DNA from: Pampus argenteus
Lineage: Eukaryota > Chordata > Actinopteri > Scombriformes > Stromateidae
Direction of reading: 5' to 3'
NCBI GenBank assembly: GCA_036937835.1
Contig: CM072876.1
Coordinates: 1,373,501-1,437,500, forward strand
DNA: 64,000 nucleotides
The position numbers were made by a program, and so were the translations under genes. The stretch's first letter is position 1. The number at the start of each line of letters is the position of its first letter. Below, one piece after another: positions 52,487-64,000 of this stretch. The notes beneath the pieces are model-generated. The model ran no database searches, was not told where the DNA came from, and saw nothing but the letters and a program-made list of their open reading frames with translations.

Positions 52487-55400
52487 ATGAGTAACAGTCA
52501 CCCTCTGCGTCCACTGGCCTCCGTGTCAGAGATCGACCACATCCACCTACTGTCGGAGCAGCTGGGAGCCCTGGTGCTCGGCGAGGAGTACAGCGATGTC
52601 ACCTTCATTGTGGAGGGGAAACGCTTCCCGGCGCACCGGGTCATCCTGGCAGCTCGCTGTCACTACTTCAGGTAACAGTTAAAGGAGGGTTCACACTTTG
52701 TCAAGTCTGTCTTAGAATCAACATTCAGGAGCCCAAATAAACATAATTAAATATCAAAAGAGTTTAACTCATAGTAACTAATTGACTAATCGTTGCAACT
52801 CTATTGTGTACTAAGGAAAATTTAACACTACATATACCTGTGATTTAGACAATCGTGATGTCTTGTTCTGAATAAATTGCCACATGTTTGTGAGGCTGCT
52901 GACAGCTGCTCAAGATCGTCTTATCAAAAAAGTACAAACACTTCAACATTTAATTTCTGGCTTCTTTAGAGCTCTTTTGTATGGTGGGATGAAAGAGTCC
53001 CTGCCCCAGGCGGAGGTGTCTCTGGAAGAGACGCGGGCTGAAGCCTTCTCGATGCTGCTACATTACCTGTACACGGGCCGGGCCAGCCTCAGTTCTGCCC
53101 GGGAAGAGGTGCTACTGGACTTCCTGGGCCTGGCTCACCGTTATGGCCTCCAGCCGTTGGAGGACTCCACCTCCGATTTCCTCCGCACCATCCTGCACAC
53201 AAACAACGTCTGCTTGGTTTTTGATGTGGCCAGTCTTTACTCTCTGAGCGCGCTCAGTGCAGCCTGCTGTGCTTATATGGATCGACATGCACCTGAAGTG
53301 TTGAATTCTGACGGCTTCCTCATGCTCTCCAAGGTAACAGGTGGCGGGGTGACTACATTTGGTATTTTGTGACTTAAACAGTGTCTTAAGTGTGTGTGTG
53401 TGTGTGTGTGTGTATAGACTGCTTTGTTGACTGTGGTCAGGCGAGACTCGTTTGCTGCCACTGAGAAGGAGATCTTCCAGGCCTTGTGCCGCTGGTGTCG
53501 GCAGCACGGGGAGGGAGCGGAAACCAAGGAGGTGATGGCGGCGGTGCGGCTGCCGCTCATGACGCTGACGGAGATGCTGAACGTTGTGCGACCATCTGGC
53601 CTTCTGAGCCCAGACGACCTGCTGGACGCCATTAAGATGCGCTCCGAGAGCCGAAACATGGACCTGAACTACCGGGGCATGCTCAGTGAGTCTGTTTACT
53701 GCTGTCACACATCAACATGTGTGCGTTTTATTTATTCATTTGCACATAATGTACGTGTCTTCTTCTTGGGTTTCAGTCCCAGAGGAGAACATCGCCACCA
53801 TGAAGTACGGAGCTCAGGTGGTAAAAGGGGAGCTGAAGTCGGCGCTGCTGGACGGAGACACACAGAACTACGACCTGGACCACGGCTTCTCCAGACATCC
53901 CATCGAGGAGGACGGCAGGGCTGGGATCCAGGTCAAACTGGGCCAGTCGTCCATCATCAACCACATCCGCCTCCTGCTGTGGGACAGAGACAGCCGGTAA
54001 GAAGTACATAATTAAAAGACGTATTTAGTATATTTTACAATGTTAATGGAATATTTGAACCACATACTTAGTTAACATACTAGTTAACCAGTTCAGGTCC
54101 AAATAAGTTGTGTTGGCACGATGATAAAAACACTCATCTCAAGTTTTTCTTATTTTCTTTTGTTCTTACAAAATGATTGCTGATATAAATCATAGATTTT
54201 TGCTTTTTATACGATGACAAACTGATACTGAGGTGAAATGTCATTCCTGATTATTTAAGGTCGTATTCCTACTACATTGAGGTGTCCATGGATGAGCTGG
54301 ACTGGGTGCGTGTTGTGGACCATTCTAAGTATCTCTGCCGCTCTTGGCAGAATCTGTACTTCACCCCGCGGGTTTGCAGGTAAACCACAGCTCAACTGCA
54401 TTTAGTATTACAGTAATTTCCACTGAGACATTGTGAGAAAAGTTGACTTATCTTTGAAAGGTCACCCTGCTCACGGATAAGGAAGTCGTGACTCATAAAC
54501 AAGACACACGTGTACGCTCAGGATCTTTTGGTATCCTGTCAGTCTGGAACTTTTGGCATCAGGACGAGTAAAAACAAACCTGATTACATCTCTGTAATTA
54601 TTGCTGAGCTTGTCTTTGCTCTTTGTCATAACTCAAATCTCGAGTTTGAGGTTGTTGCTTGTAGTTTATTTGAATTATATTCTCAATGTTCAGAGAACCA
54701 GATTTTCAAGGTTCTTACCTCAAACAAACTAACATAAAGATGGAGACAGTCCAGATTTAGAGTAATGTGCTGTGACCGTGCCTGGTTTGAGGTAACGGTG
54801 GGTAAACATCCAAATGTCAAAAGATATCAGAGTCAGGCTTCCCTTAAAGAATGCAGTTATGGTGTACTATTATACTGCATTATATTATATATTGCATTAT
54901 AGCACCATCGTTCATCTTTAAAAGAAAAAAGCATGTGTAAAAGCTTATTTTCATGCAGTTTCAAAGAAGAAAAAAAACATATACTATATATTCTATTTCA
55001 ACTGTAATTGTCTGTAAGTTCCTAAACAGTAATTTGGATCATGGAGATTTAATTTTAGGTTATTGTTTTGAAATCCAGCTCATTTGTATCTGATGTTGCA
55101 GGTATGTTCGCATTGTGGGGACACATAACACGGTAAACAAGGTCTTCCATCTCGTGGCCTTTGAATGCATGTTTACCAACCGCTCCTACACCCTGGAGAA
55201 CGGACTTCTGGGTAAGTTGCAGAAACAGAATCATTAATGTCTATGAAGTCTTCAGTGATTCTGTTTGGACCCGTTTGTCCTATTACTGTAATTTAGATAA
55301 TGACTCTCTTTTCAGTCTAATTAATTTTAAGTAAGAAACAAGTGTGTGACCCTGTACTTAATGTCTGCAGTACCCAGTGACAACGTGGCGACCATTGCAT

Positions 55401-57079
55401 CGTGTGCCAGTGTGATTGAGGGCGTCAGCCGGAGCAGAAATGCCTTGCTCAACGGCGACACGCGCAACTATGACTGGGACTCGGGCTACACCTGCCATCA
55501 GCTGGGCTCTGGGGCCATCGTCATCCAGCTGGCTCAGCCCTACTCCATTGGATCCTTAAGGTAGACCAGGTCACACCATCAGCTCTAAGTTCAAAAACTG
55601 ACCAGTTTATGATGTCTAGTGTCATACCTTGTATTACAGGTGTCTCTACCACTGTAATAGTTAGTAATTAGGTGTAACTGTGTTTTGTCCACTTCTTGCG
55701 CCTGCTCAGGCTGCTGCTGTGGGACTGTGATGAGCGCTCCTACAGTTACTACATCGAAGTCTCCAGCAATCAGCAGCAGTGGACGAAGGTGGTTGATCGC
55801 ACCAGGGCGGCGTGTCGGTGAGCCTCCTACTTCCTCTTGTGTCACTTCCTGTCCCACGGCTTGATTTTACCCTGCTAACTGCAAGCAATTAAAGTTACGT
55901 GTGAAGAGTCAAAATTAAGACTAGATATTTTATTTTATGCGTACCGCATAAAATAAAATATCAAGTGTGAATAAATGCATAAATAAATCCTATGCAGGGA
56001 TCATTGTAGTTACATCATACAAACAGCATTTTGCCCCGTTTTATCTCTATTTTTTCAGAATATCTGAAATAAGTCTTGAACTTATGAACAGCAGAGGAAC
56101 TTAACGATGTCTCAGTTCACATCTGAAAGTCAAACACAGAGACGTTGAGTCAGTGGTTCTTCTCCGGAAATTATTTTTAATGGGAAAAGCTTTTTTACTC
56201 CAGAAATTATTGACTTTGTTCGGGAAATGTTGAGCTTTCTTTAAAGAACAGAAAATCTTAAGTCAGTCATGATAATATATCTTCTGATATTACTTTACTG
56301 TAGATATTAGAGCTGCAACAATTGGTCAATTAATCAATTACAATTGTTTAATTAATTGTCAACTAGATAAAAGATTAAATGTTTTGAGTCATTTAAAAAA
56401 AAAGAAGTCCAAATTCTCTGATTCCAGTTTCTCAAATGTGAATATTTCTGGTTTCTTTAGTCTTTTATAACAATAAACTGAACATCTTTGGTTTGGATGT
56501 CACATTGCAGACTTGATAGATATAATGGTATTTACAAATATCAGCTGGTAAATAATAAGAAATTGAAATTAATCAATGATAAATCAAATGCGATCAGTCT
56601 TTCATGTCACGTTGTCATATATATTTTTTTCCATGTTTTTGTCTTCCAGTTCGTGGCAGACCTTGAAGTTTGATAAGCAGCCAGCCTCCTTCATACGGAT
56701 TGTGGGGACTCATAACACTGCTAATGAGGTGAAGACACTGTTTACTTTGGACATCAGGGAAAACTGCCAAATCATGAATTTGTGCGTAAATGTGTGTGTT
56801 TGCGGCTTCTTTATATTGTTATAAAGGCCGGTAGGTTGCCCGTGGTTACCACCGTTAGTCGTGTCAGCGTTTGTCTTGACTTTGGTCTCTCTGCAGGTGT
56901 TCCACTGCGTTCACTTTGAGTGCCCGGCCCAGCTGGACACGGAGGTTAATGAAGGCAGCCCGGGCCTGGACTCCTCTGATACTGGTGCTGCCACCCAGCA
57001 GCCGCGACCTCAGCGACCTTCACGCACACACAGCCTGCTGCCCCCCCAGCCCTCATCCCCCTCATCATCTTCCTCATAG
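52487..57079 (+). CDS. btbd9: BTB/POZ domain-containing protein 9
   Basis: Cullin-3 adaptor type BTB protein. Human BTBD9 is associated with restless legs syndrome and iron/dopamine phenotypes in animals. Ten coding exons give 608 aa (human 612): 52487-52671, 52970-53333, 53418-53685, 53777-53996, 54260-54379, 55102-55211, 55371-55560, 55710-55817, 56650-56728, 56897-57079. Domains in order: BTB (about 27-135; GEEYSDVTF, FPAHRVILAARCHYFR, LLHYLYTGRASL), BACK (about 142-240; LRTILHTNNVCLVFDVASLY, RLPLMTLTEMLNVV), and two F5/8-type discoidin-like modules, each with LLLWD and FIRIVGTHNT/YVRIVGTHNT motifs. A Pro/Ser-rich tail of about 50 residues follows. The start MSNSHPLRPLASV is the family start. 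The exon 53418 acceptor is preceded by (GT)n instead of a pyrimidine tract. Confidence 0.95.
53391..53413. repeat. (GT)n microsatellite at a btbd9 splice acceptor
   Basis: About 12 GT units ending four bases before the atag acceptor at 53417. Confidence 0.9.
55924..55962. repeat. Perfect hairpin, 18-bp arms, 3-base loop
   Basis: gatattttattttatgcg, then tac, then the exact reverse complement. It lies in the btbd9 intron after exon 55710-55817. No known role. Confidence 0.95.
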
Positions 57080-58419
57080 TCACATCATTAAGAACCCCTT
57101 CGCCCCCTTGTTGAGAGGAAGGGAAACCTCAGAATGCCATTTTGCACAGCCCTCATCATCCAGACTGCGCTGCTAAAGGCGATTGTCCCATTCTCATAAA
57201 CCATGGTCCTTCTGTCATAAGTTATATATCTGACTGGTATATCTGTAGCAGCATTAAGACTCCAGTCTTCCCAGTTTTGAAACTGAAAGTGAGGTATTAC
57301 ATCCATCGGCTCATACATTTTTGTGAAGGTACTTTTTAGCTACTAGGACTCAAGTTCACTCAGAACCCAAATCATCAAGGTGAAAACTCTCATCCAAAAT
57401 GTGGTTATACTGTACCACCAAGGAGCGACCGGGGTCGGGGGGTTCCTATCTGAATTTTACCAGTTGATATTTCCAAAAAGAGATGGAAGCTATTTTTTTA
57501 AGAAACGACTCTACTCACTTTTCATACCATCAAACTATTGGAGTAGCAGTCAAGTATTTTTCAAAGTTTGGATTTAAATTCTTCAAAGGTTTTGCCAAAG
57601 CTGTGGCGCTAATGCATTCTGTGACGTTTGTATGCAAATTGCACTTAATCCAATTATGCATTTGCATATTGAGTAATAGCTGTTGAGTATTTGTTAATAG
57701 GCTTTCACACTTGAAACCAAAACCTGTGGTCCTCAACTGGTGTGACTTTTTTTAATAGTTAAAATTCATACCTCAAGAAAAACTTGGCTAAAACTAAACT
57801 AAGATTGAATTTAGTGTCTTAATTTAGTATTTTAAGCACTTGAATAGCTTAGCACAAATTAATGGGGAAATCAATTGGGTTGTAAAAATTGGGCCTGAGG
57901 GGTTGGACCAAATTATGTATGCACTCGGGCTGCAAGAAGAAACTTTCTATAAATATGTGAGCAGCTGCTATTGGCACTTTATTTTACTCAAGTATACAGA
58001 AATACAGGTTGCAGCTTGGGTCTTCTGATGGAAGTACAGTACTGGAGTGCTGGATGTGATTCTCTTTGTATGTTAAATTAATTTAAACAGGTCCTTGCTC
58101 TCGGACCTGTCAGCTGTCTTGTGTGTGTGTGTGTTTGGAGGTGTGTTTTTTAAGTTAAGCTATCAATGCTGTGGTTCTTGTGTGTTTCCTTTGTGTCCTG
58201 ATGTTGCACTTTTCTTTAATGTTAAATAACCTGAAATACCTAATGGGTGACCCACTGATGTTTCTAGAAACCTTCTTTAGTCATCCCCATCTACATTTTA
58301 GACGATAACCCAAAGTCTTCCTTAATAACCAACCAGAAAAGTGAAACAGGGCTTTGTTCAGGTTACATAGTAATGTAGAGGATACACTCCCCATCTAACT
58401 TTTGTGTATTTGTATAGGT

Positions 58420-58462
<43 letters not shown>

Positions 58463-59024
58463 GTTTTGACCATTGATGTGATTGCATTTCACTGCCTCTT
58501 GTTCAATACATTGCCTGTCAAATGTGATTATGGAAACAACTGACATTGTTTATTAATGTTCATTGCTGTGAGGGGTCACACCCGTGTGCTTGGCTGTATC
58601 GCTGCTGTTAAACACAGCGGAGATCTTTGATACGAGCAATACAGTGATCTCATCTTCTGTAACTGAGAGCTTCTGTGTCATTTATAACAGTCCACATGTG
58701 TTATGCCAGGTACTGAAGGAAGCATAATATTAGTTTCAGCTGCGTATGTGAGAATTTGATCAGTTGTTTTTATCATACGTGACAGTAGATTGAATATATT
58801 TGAGTTTTGGACTGTTGGCTAAACAAAACATTTAAAGTCAGTACTTTGGAGTAAAACTATTAATAAGAGTATTTTAACCAATGAATCATTAATGAAAATA
58901 ATCATTATCTGCATTATTGCCTAGTGCAATGTGAAGTGGTATCTTTGGGTGACAAACAACCAGCTGCAGCTCTTCACAGCTTTATAAGAAGCTTTTAAAA
59001 CCCAACACATTGTTAAAGATGAAA
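57080..59024 (+). other. btbd9 3'UTR and downstream sequence
   Basis: Probably a long 3'UTR, since mammalian BTBD9 also has one; no clear AATAAA was found. It includes an (AT)n tract at 58423-58458. Short open frames have no domains. Confidence 0.45.
58423..58458. repeat. (AT)n microsatellite
   Basis: About 18 AT units. Confidence 0.9.
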
Positions 59025-59355
59025 CCAGTGGTTTCATCCTTTTAGTCTTTTGACGTCTTACTAAAAGCAGTGTGTAGTCGGGTCACATTTCAGATGTCTA
59101 TGAGTTGTTAACAGCTCCACCAAATAGTGATTTTTACCTCTAAACTTCTCACATGGTTTCATTTCAATAAATGTTCAAATGATCCAATATTTCAGCAAAA
59201 ATCAAAGATTAGAGAAAAAGTCCAAAAGCTGAAAACAGATTTGTGTATCAGAACTTTGTTTCTTCTTCTTTCCTCTCCCATTAATCATCTCACGACCCCT
59301 CAGATTTCTCTGGTGACCCTTTGGAGGGCCCCGACCCCTAGGTTGGGAACCACTG
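59025..59355. mobile_element. hAT-like MITE
   Basis: Starts cagtggtttcatccttttag and ends cctaggttgggaaccactg. These are the CAGTGGTTCCCAACC-type termini of hAT (Charlie-like) elements; the left terminus has decayed. The flanks gatgaaac (59017-59024) and gactaaac (59356-59363) match at six of eight positions, consistent with an old 8-bp target-site duplication. Length 331 bp, noncoding. Confidence 0.7.
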
Positions 59356-59493
59356 GACTAAACTAGCTAACTGTATATAAAGTAGTATAAACTAGCTCCA
59401 CCTCCAGCAGCTACAACAGTAACATGCTGCTCTAACACTGATGCTTCAGTATTAATAATATAATGATGTCATATATAATAATATATCAGTCAC

Positions 59494-59860
59494 TACTGAT
59501 ACTGCAGTACTTTAACTACATCAAGATCACTATACTTATGTACTGTTACTGCAGTACTTTAACTACATCAAGATCACTATACTTATGTACTGTTACTGCA
59601 GTACTTTAACTACATCAAGATCACAGTACTTATGTACTGATACTGCAGTACTTTAACTACATCAAGATCACTATACTTATGTACTGTTACTGCAGTACTT
59701 TAACTACATCAAGATCACTAATGTACTGTTACTGCAGTACTTTAACTACATCAACATCACTATACTTATGTACTGTTACTGCAGTACTTTAACTACATCA
59801 AGATCACTATACTTATGTACTGTTACTGCAGTACTTTACCTACATCAAGCTCATAATACT
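59494..59860. repeat. 47-bp tandem array, eight units
   Basis: The conserved gcagtacttt recurs at 59504, 59551, 59598, 59645, 59692, 59734, 59781 and 59828, so the period is 47 bp with one unit shortened by 5 bp. Each unit holds the palindrome tactgcagta. Noncoding. Confidence 0.95.
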
Positions 59861-60159
59861 TTTACTTAAGTAGGATTTTTTTATGCAGGACTTTTACTTG
59901 AGATGAAGTGTTTTTACATTGCCCTATTGGTACCTTTATTTAAGTAAAGGATCTGAGTACTTCTTCCTGCATGGATCTTAGGTTGATTTTACGTCTTTAT
60001 TCTGTATTTAATCATCATTTTAGGTGAATATAGACACTTTAGATTCTAACATTTTAATATCTTGGGGTTTTTAGTCGTTTAATGTTGAACTATATCTCAG
60101 TTTATGTCTTGTTTTGGCTTAATTTCGTTGGGCAATATTGACATTTCTGTTTGATGGAC

Positions 60160-60672
60160 GCGTTTCCGGCCCAGCCTACCTCACACCAGCGACGTGTGAA
60201 TAGGGGTGGTCCTGAACTGTAAGAGGGGAAGTCCTTCCTCTATCTATTTATTTTTTCTTTTCTTCTACCCACCCACGTATTTAACAACGAAATAGTTGCG
60301 TTTTATCCGCATTAGTTGACAACTGACGGGTTTCGTAGTGTTTTAGTGTCGGGTAAAGCCCCCGGACGCCCCTCTGTTTTCCTGGGTCGGTCGTAACGTC
60401 CAAACGTCCAGCTGATTGCCGTAACGTTTAATCATTGCCGTTCAAACCGTTTTCTTTCACTTCACGTAAAATCTTTTTTCTTTGTGGTTGAAACGGGACG
60501 AGCTCGCCACATATTTTCATCGATTTATGGACTTTAAAGCAAAGAGGACATTTTTATTTTTTATATAACTTAAGTGTCGGATCGTTTTTTTTCCTCCTTC
60601 ATTCAGCGACTAGGCCGCGGACTCATCCCCGGCCTCGCGTTATCATATCGGGGTTTTTTTGTGTTGGAAGTC
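60160..60672 (+). promoter_or_regulatory. zfand3 promoter and 5'UTR (CpG-rich)
   Basis: CpG density rises clearly from about 60160 and continues to the ATG at 60673. No TATA box was identified at a fixed distance; it looks like a CpG-island promoter. Confidence 0.55.
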
Positions 60673-60740
60673 ATGGGAGACACTAGTGAACGAAGCAAAC
60701 CTCCGAGCCTCCCTCCCCGGTGTCCCTGTGGATTTTGGGG
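60673..60740 (+). CDS. zfand3: AN1-type zinc finger protein 3, first coding exon (partial gene)
   Basis: 68 nt encoding 22 residues plus two bases of a Gly codon: MGDTSERSKPPSLPPRCPCG then FW, before a gtaagt donor. It matches the start of human ZFAND3 almost residue for residue. C17 and C19 begin the A20-type zinc finger; the remaining exons, including the AN1 finger, lie beyond the right edge. ZFAND3 is a transcriptional co-regulator in pancreatic beta cells and a member of the stress-associated A20/AN1 family. BTBD9 is its neighbour in human 6p21.2, which supports the call. Too short for a frame-based gene finder. Confidence 0.88.
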
Positions 60741-63700
60741 GTAAGTGTTAAACCGTAATATGAAGTATATTAAACCTGCTGTGGTTTAACTGAAATGATA
60801 AAATATGCTGAACGGGTTGAACTAGTCCAAACCTATTGTTGTTGTTCTGTTGTACAGGCCTTTAGGAGGGTGGGGGGTTGGGAGCTTAGCTAATAAATAA
60901 ACCTCCTAGCTTGAAAAGTAGCCACATTTCCGCTGTTTAACGCGGTTATTAAGCCGCTGTAGTCGCCTTAAAGGCCGGCTGTGCTTTTCAGTCGTGTTTT
61001 ACCGTGTTTTTAATGTGATTTGTGATCTGAGGAGATGACGTACCGAAATGATTTACTGCCAGCAGGTTCCTTTAAACCTGCCCTGTTTTCTCCCAGCAGC
61101 GGTAGAAAAACGACACATTACTTCAGTTACAGCCTCAGACTGAGCTGGTTGTGTTTTAATACATACATATTTATATATATATGTACATATATTTGACACA
61201 TTTATCATGTGGATGTATGTTGCATACCGGATGTGATTCAGTGCTGTCTCCCGTGTTGCTCCATAGGAAAAATTACTTAACTTACATGCAACTACCTTCC
61301 TTTTTTTTAAAGATTTAACAATGACACTGAACCAACATGACTGCTCCTCTCTCATTAAGTCATGTAACAGCAGAAAAACATGAGGTTGCTGTCATCCAGT
61401 TACTGGCTACCAGACACACACTGGGACTGTTAACAAATGACTGATTTTTCAGGCTGCTAACACACAACCAGGGTGGTAATAGCCTCCATGTTTTGCGGTA
61501 TTATCAATACAGGACATTGTCATATGACTTGTCATTTGATTGCTAACCCACCTCCCCCACAGCTGCCAACCCCCCAATTGCCTTCATTTTGTGGTAAGTA
61601 AAGTGGAACCAGTAGCCCACCTGTCAATGTCAGGTGACACAAATGGCAGCGTTGTGTGTTTACAGGCCTGCTGGGCTCAGAATAACACCTGGCCTGAGGC
61701 TGCTGGCTGTCCTGTCCCACTTCACACATGTCACTGAAACTCAAGGCCTCTTAGAAACGGCGTGAACGAGGTTACTTCAGCGTTGTTTTTTTTCAAGGAT
61801 TGAGTTCAGTATTGGAGCTCGTTTAAAAGCCTGGATTGCGTCTCTCTGTATTGACTACAGTGTTATTTGTGGTTAGTTCAAGGTACAGATAGACTGATAC
61901 AGAGCTCTGCTAGTTAAAAACATGCTAATTAAGCTTTTACCTTTGTTTATGTGAGAGTTAATCAGTTTTCCACAACACATTTAATACTTCAAGGTGCAAA
62001 ATCCTTAAATAATATTAATACTAGTTGTACACAACCGTATGCAGTGTTTAATTCCACCTAAACCTGGTGATCTCATTGACTAGTTCCTCCTCCTCTTTGG
62101 GTGTTAATCAGTGGGATCACTTGAGGACTTTGAAGCAGAGCATTCCTGCACAGATATTGATTTTTTGATAACTTAAACGGGACATATTGTGCACATTTCC
62201 AGGTTTATATTTATATTCTGAAATATCGTTGCATGATTTACAGTTAAAACCTCCATATTTATCTTATACTGGTCCGTCATGCAGCTCCTTGGTTCTGTAA
62301 CAGGCCCCTGTCTCTTTAAGGCCCGCCTCCTGATGAACCCGCTCTGTTCTGATTGGTCAGATTCTGGTAGCTGCATCAACAAACCATGAAACAAACTACA
62401 GTAGTCAACTGTCAAGTCCTCACATACATCCGTACACGTTTGAGCCAAAATCTCATCTGGAGAAACAACATATGGAAAAAAAACATTAGCAAAACCTTAG
62501 CAACCAACGAGCCGGTGACAGCTCGTTAGAAAGGTGGAGAAAACGGCTACAGATGGATTCAGAGCCGGTTGAAGCTCTGAGCGTTAACCTTTAAAAAAAC
62601 TTTATCAGTTCATACTCTGCTTTGATGACAGTAAAGATTTGCTTGTTCGCTCTGCGTTGTTGAACACATCAGAGTTTACGTTGGAGTGAGTGAGTGATTT
62701 TAATGCTCTACATTGACTTTTTATCGGCTATATTGTCAATTAGTAAGTCAAGAATTATGAGATGAATGTTGGCATCGGTTCAATCAGGGTTCAAGGTTAT
62801 TTTTATTTTTTCTGTTTCTGCATGCAGCTATCTGATTGTTTTAACAACCGTAATAAGATATTTCACTGTGGCACTTGTTCAATGGAAATAATCAGATGTC
62901 TCCATCCAGTCTCATAGACTCTCATTAAGTCACCTTATTTGGATGAATTCAGACTCAGTTTCAGGTTCATCGAAGACCAGGTGACCTGATATATAATTAA
63001 ATCAGTTTAGGCTTGGATTTATGAAATATGTTTTGTATCAACTTTATTTAAACATAAAATAAATTCTCATTTTGTGAATTTGATTGCAGTTTGCTGTAAT
63101 GTTTTTATTTATTCCTCCTTGGATATAAAAATGTTCAAAGATGCTGTTTTTGCTATGAGTCCACTCTAAAAATGTTGCATCCAGGGCTAAAATGAGCCGT
63201 TATCCCAGGTTGTATGACTTCATTAATGTCCAGAGACGGAAGCAGAGAGGAGACGTTCAGCAGGAAAGCAACTGAAATGACTGCAAATAATAAGAAACGA
63301 GTTGGTCTGAGCTGTCGTGGTCGGGCTTTGTTGTCACAGCAAATGTCCGTCGGGATACTACAGGATCCACTGACAGTTTTGTGGCCAAAAAGACAGTGCA
63401 GCCGTCAACGTGAGCTGAAAATTGGCTTCGGATGGCAGCTTGCTCGCGGGATGGAGCATTATCTTGGATTGAGGAGGAACAGACAGACTCGCCGTCTCTG
63501 TACATGCACCCATTCTGCAAACCAGCTGATAAGATTCACCTGATAATCGTGACACATTGTCGGCTTTTGGTGTTACAGAATACTTTTCAACCATTTGTTC
63601 AGGGACAAGACATTTAGATTCGAGCTGAACATCTTCAGTACACGCTTCATTTACTGGCCTGATGGATAAAAATCAACATGTTTTTAAGTCGGTTAATAGT

Positions 63701-64000
63701 GTTTTTATGAAGGACCTGCCTGGTAAAGGAGATGAGAAACTTTACAGTAACTACATAACAGATGGAGGAGTGAATAAATCTAAAGGTGGGACCTTTAGAT
63801 CATACCTAAATATCTATATTTAGGCATGATGAAGGTCATTGTCTGTTAAATTGTGTTATTACGCAGCTTTTTTCTAAAAACAGATGTGATGGGAAACGAG
63901 GGGGTCGAGAGACGCGCAGCAGAGGTCTGTTTGTGGTATCCATCCTAACCAGTAAGCTAATGGCTAAACGCTAACTGTATTAACTTACAATCTTCTGCCT
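60741..64000 (+). other. zfand3 intron 1
   Basis: No further zfand3 exon was recognised to the end of the window. Open frames at 62173-62448 and 63214-63617 are domainless. No element is recognised. Confidence 0.55.

Noticed and set aside
53112..53708. Minus-strand open frames inside btbd9
   Set aside because: Antisense shadows of well-supported btbd9 exons and a CA repeat.
63214..63617. Plus-strand frames near the right edge as zfand3 exon 2
   Set aside because: They lack the expected Cys spacing of the A20 finger after the first exon and have no clear splice sites.

Overview
The window is nuclear DNA from a ray-finned (teleost, probably percomorph) fish. The evidence is vertebrate-type split genes with short introns and GT/AG junctions, many (CA)n, (GATA)n and (GAT)n microsatellites, minisatellites, hAT- and Tc1-like miniature elements, a decayed Ty3/gypsy element, and proteins that read as fish orthologues of human chromosome 6 genes. 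No prokaryotic gene, rRNA, tRNA or CRISPR array is visible. Exon boundaries were read by hand from reading frame, splice signals and remembered family sequences; no search or alignment program was run.

Layout, left to right. 1-2.1 kb: first coding exon of clvs2 (clavesin) on the minus strand, with the rest of the gene off the left edge; a Tc1-like relic lies in its intron. 6.9-9.1 kb: Ig-receptor gene A. 12.9-13.2 kb: a 27-bp minisatellite. 15.3-19.5 kb: smpdl3a on the minus strand, eight coding exons, with a 21-bp minisatellite in intron 1 and a CLEAR/E-box palindrome upstream. 21.3-22.8 kb: fabp7 on the minus strand, four exons. 27.5-32.7 kb: a two-LIM cysteine-rich protein (crip2-like), eight exons. 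34.6-36.6 kb: pnrc1, two exons. 40.0-42.2 kb: Ig-receptor gene B. 43.2-45.1 kb: a graveyard with a gypsy relic, a broken V-domain exon and a MITE. 47.4-50.0 kb: Ig-receptor gene C, whose last exon is repeated in inverted orientation at 51 kb. 52.5-57.1 kb: btbd9, ten coding exons. 59-59.9 kb: a hAT-like MITE and a 47-bp tandem array. 60.7 kb: first coding exon of zfand3, with intron 1 running off the right edge.

The housekeeping and metabolic genes have human counterparts on chromosome 6 (CLVS2, SMPDL3A and FABP7 at 6q22; PNRC1 at 6q15; BTBD9 and ZFAND3 at 6p21), so this is a rearranged, compacted version of that linkage group. They do not form a functional pathway.

The accessory content is a small dispersed family of two-Ig-domain type I membrane receptors. 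The three copies share almost the same signal exon, first intron and ectodomain exons but have quite different membrane and cytoplasmic parts. A has a two-residue tail after its membrane exon. B has Arg and Glu inside the predicted membrane segment and a single Tyr motif. C has three ITIM-type motifs. That is the architecture of a paired activating/inhibitory receptor set, and it is the most interesting system in the window. I do not recognise the family by name.
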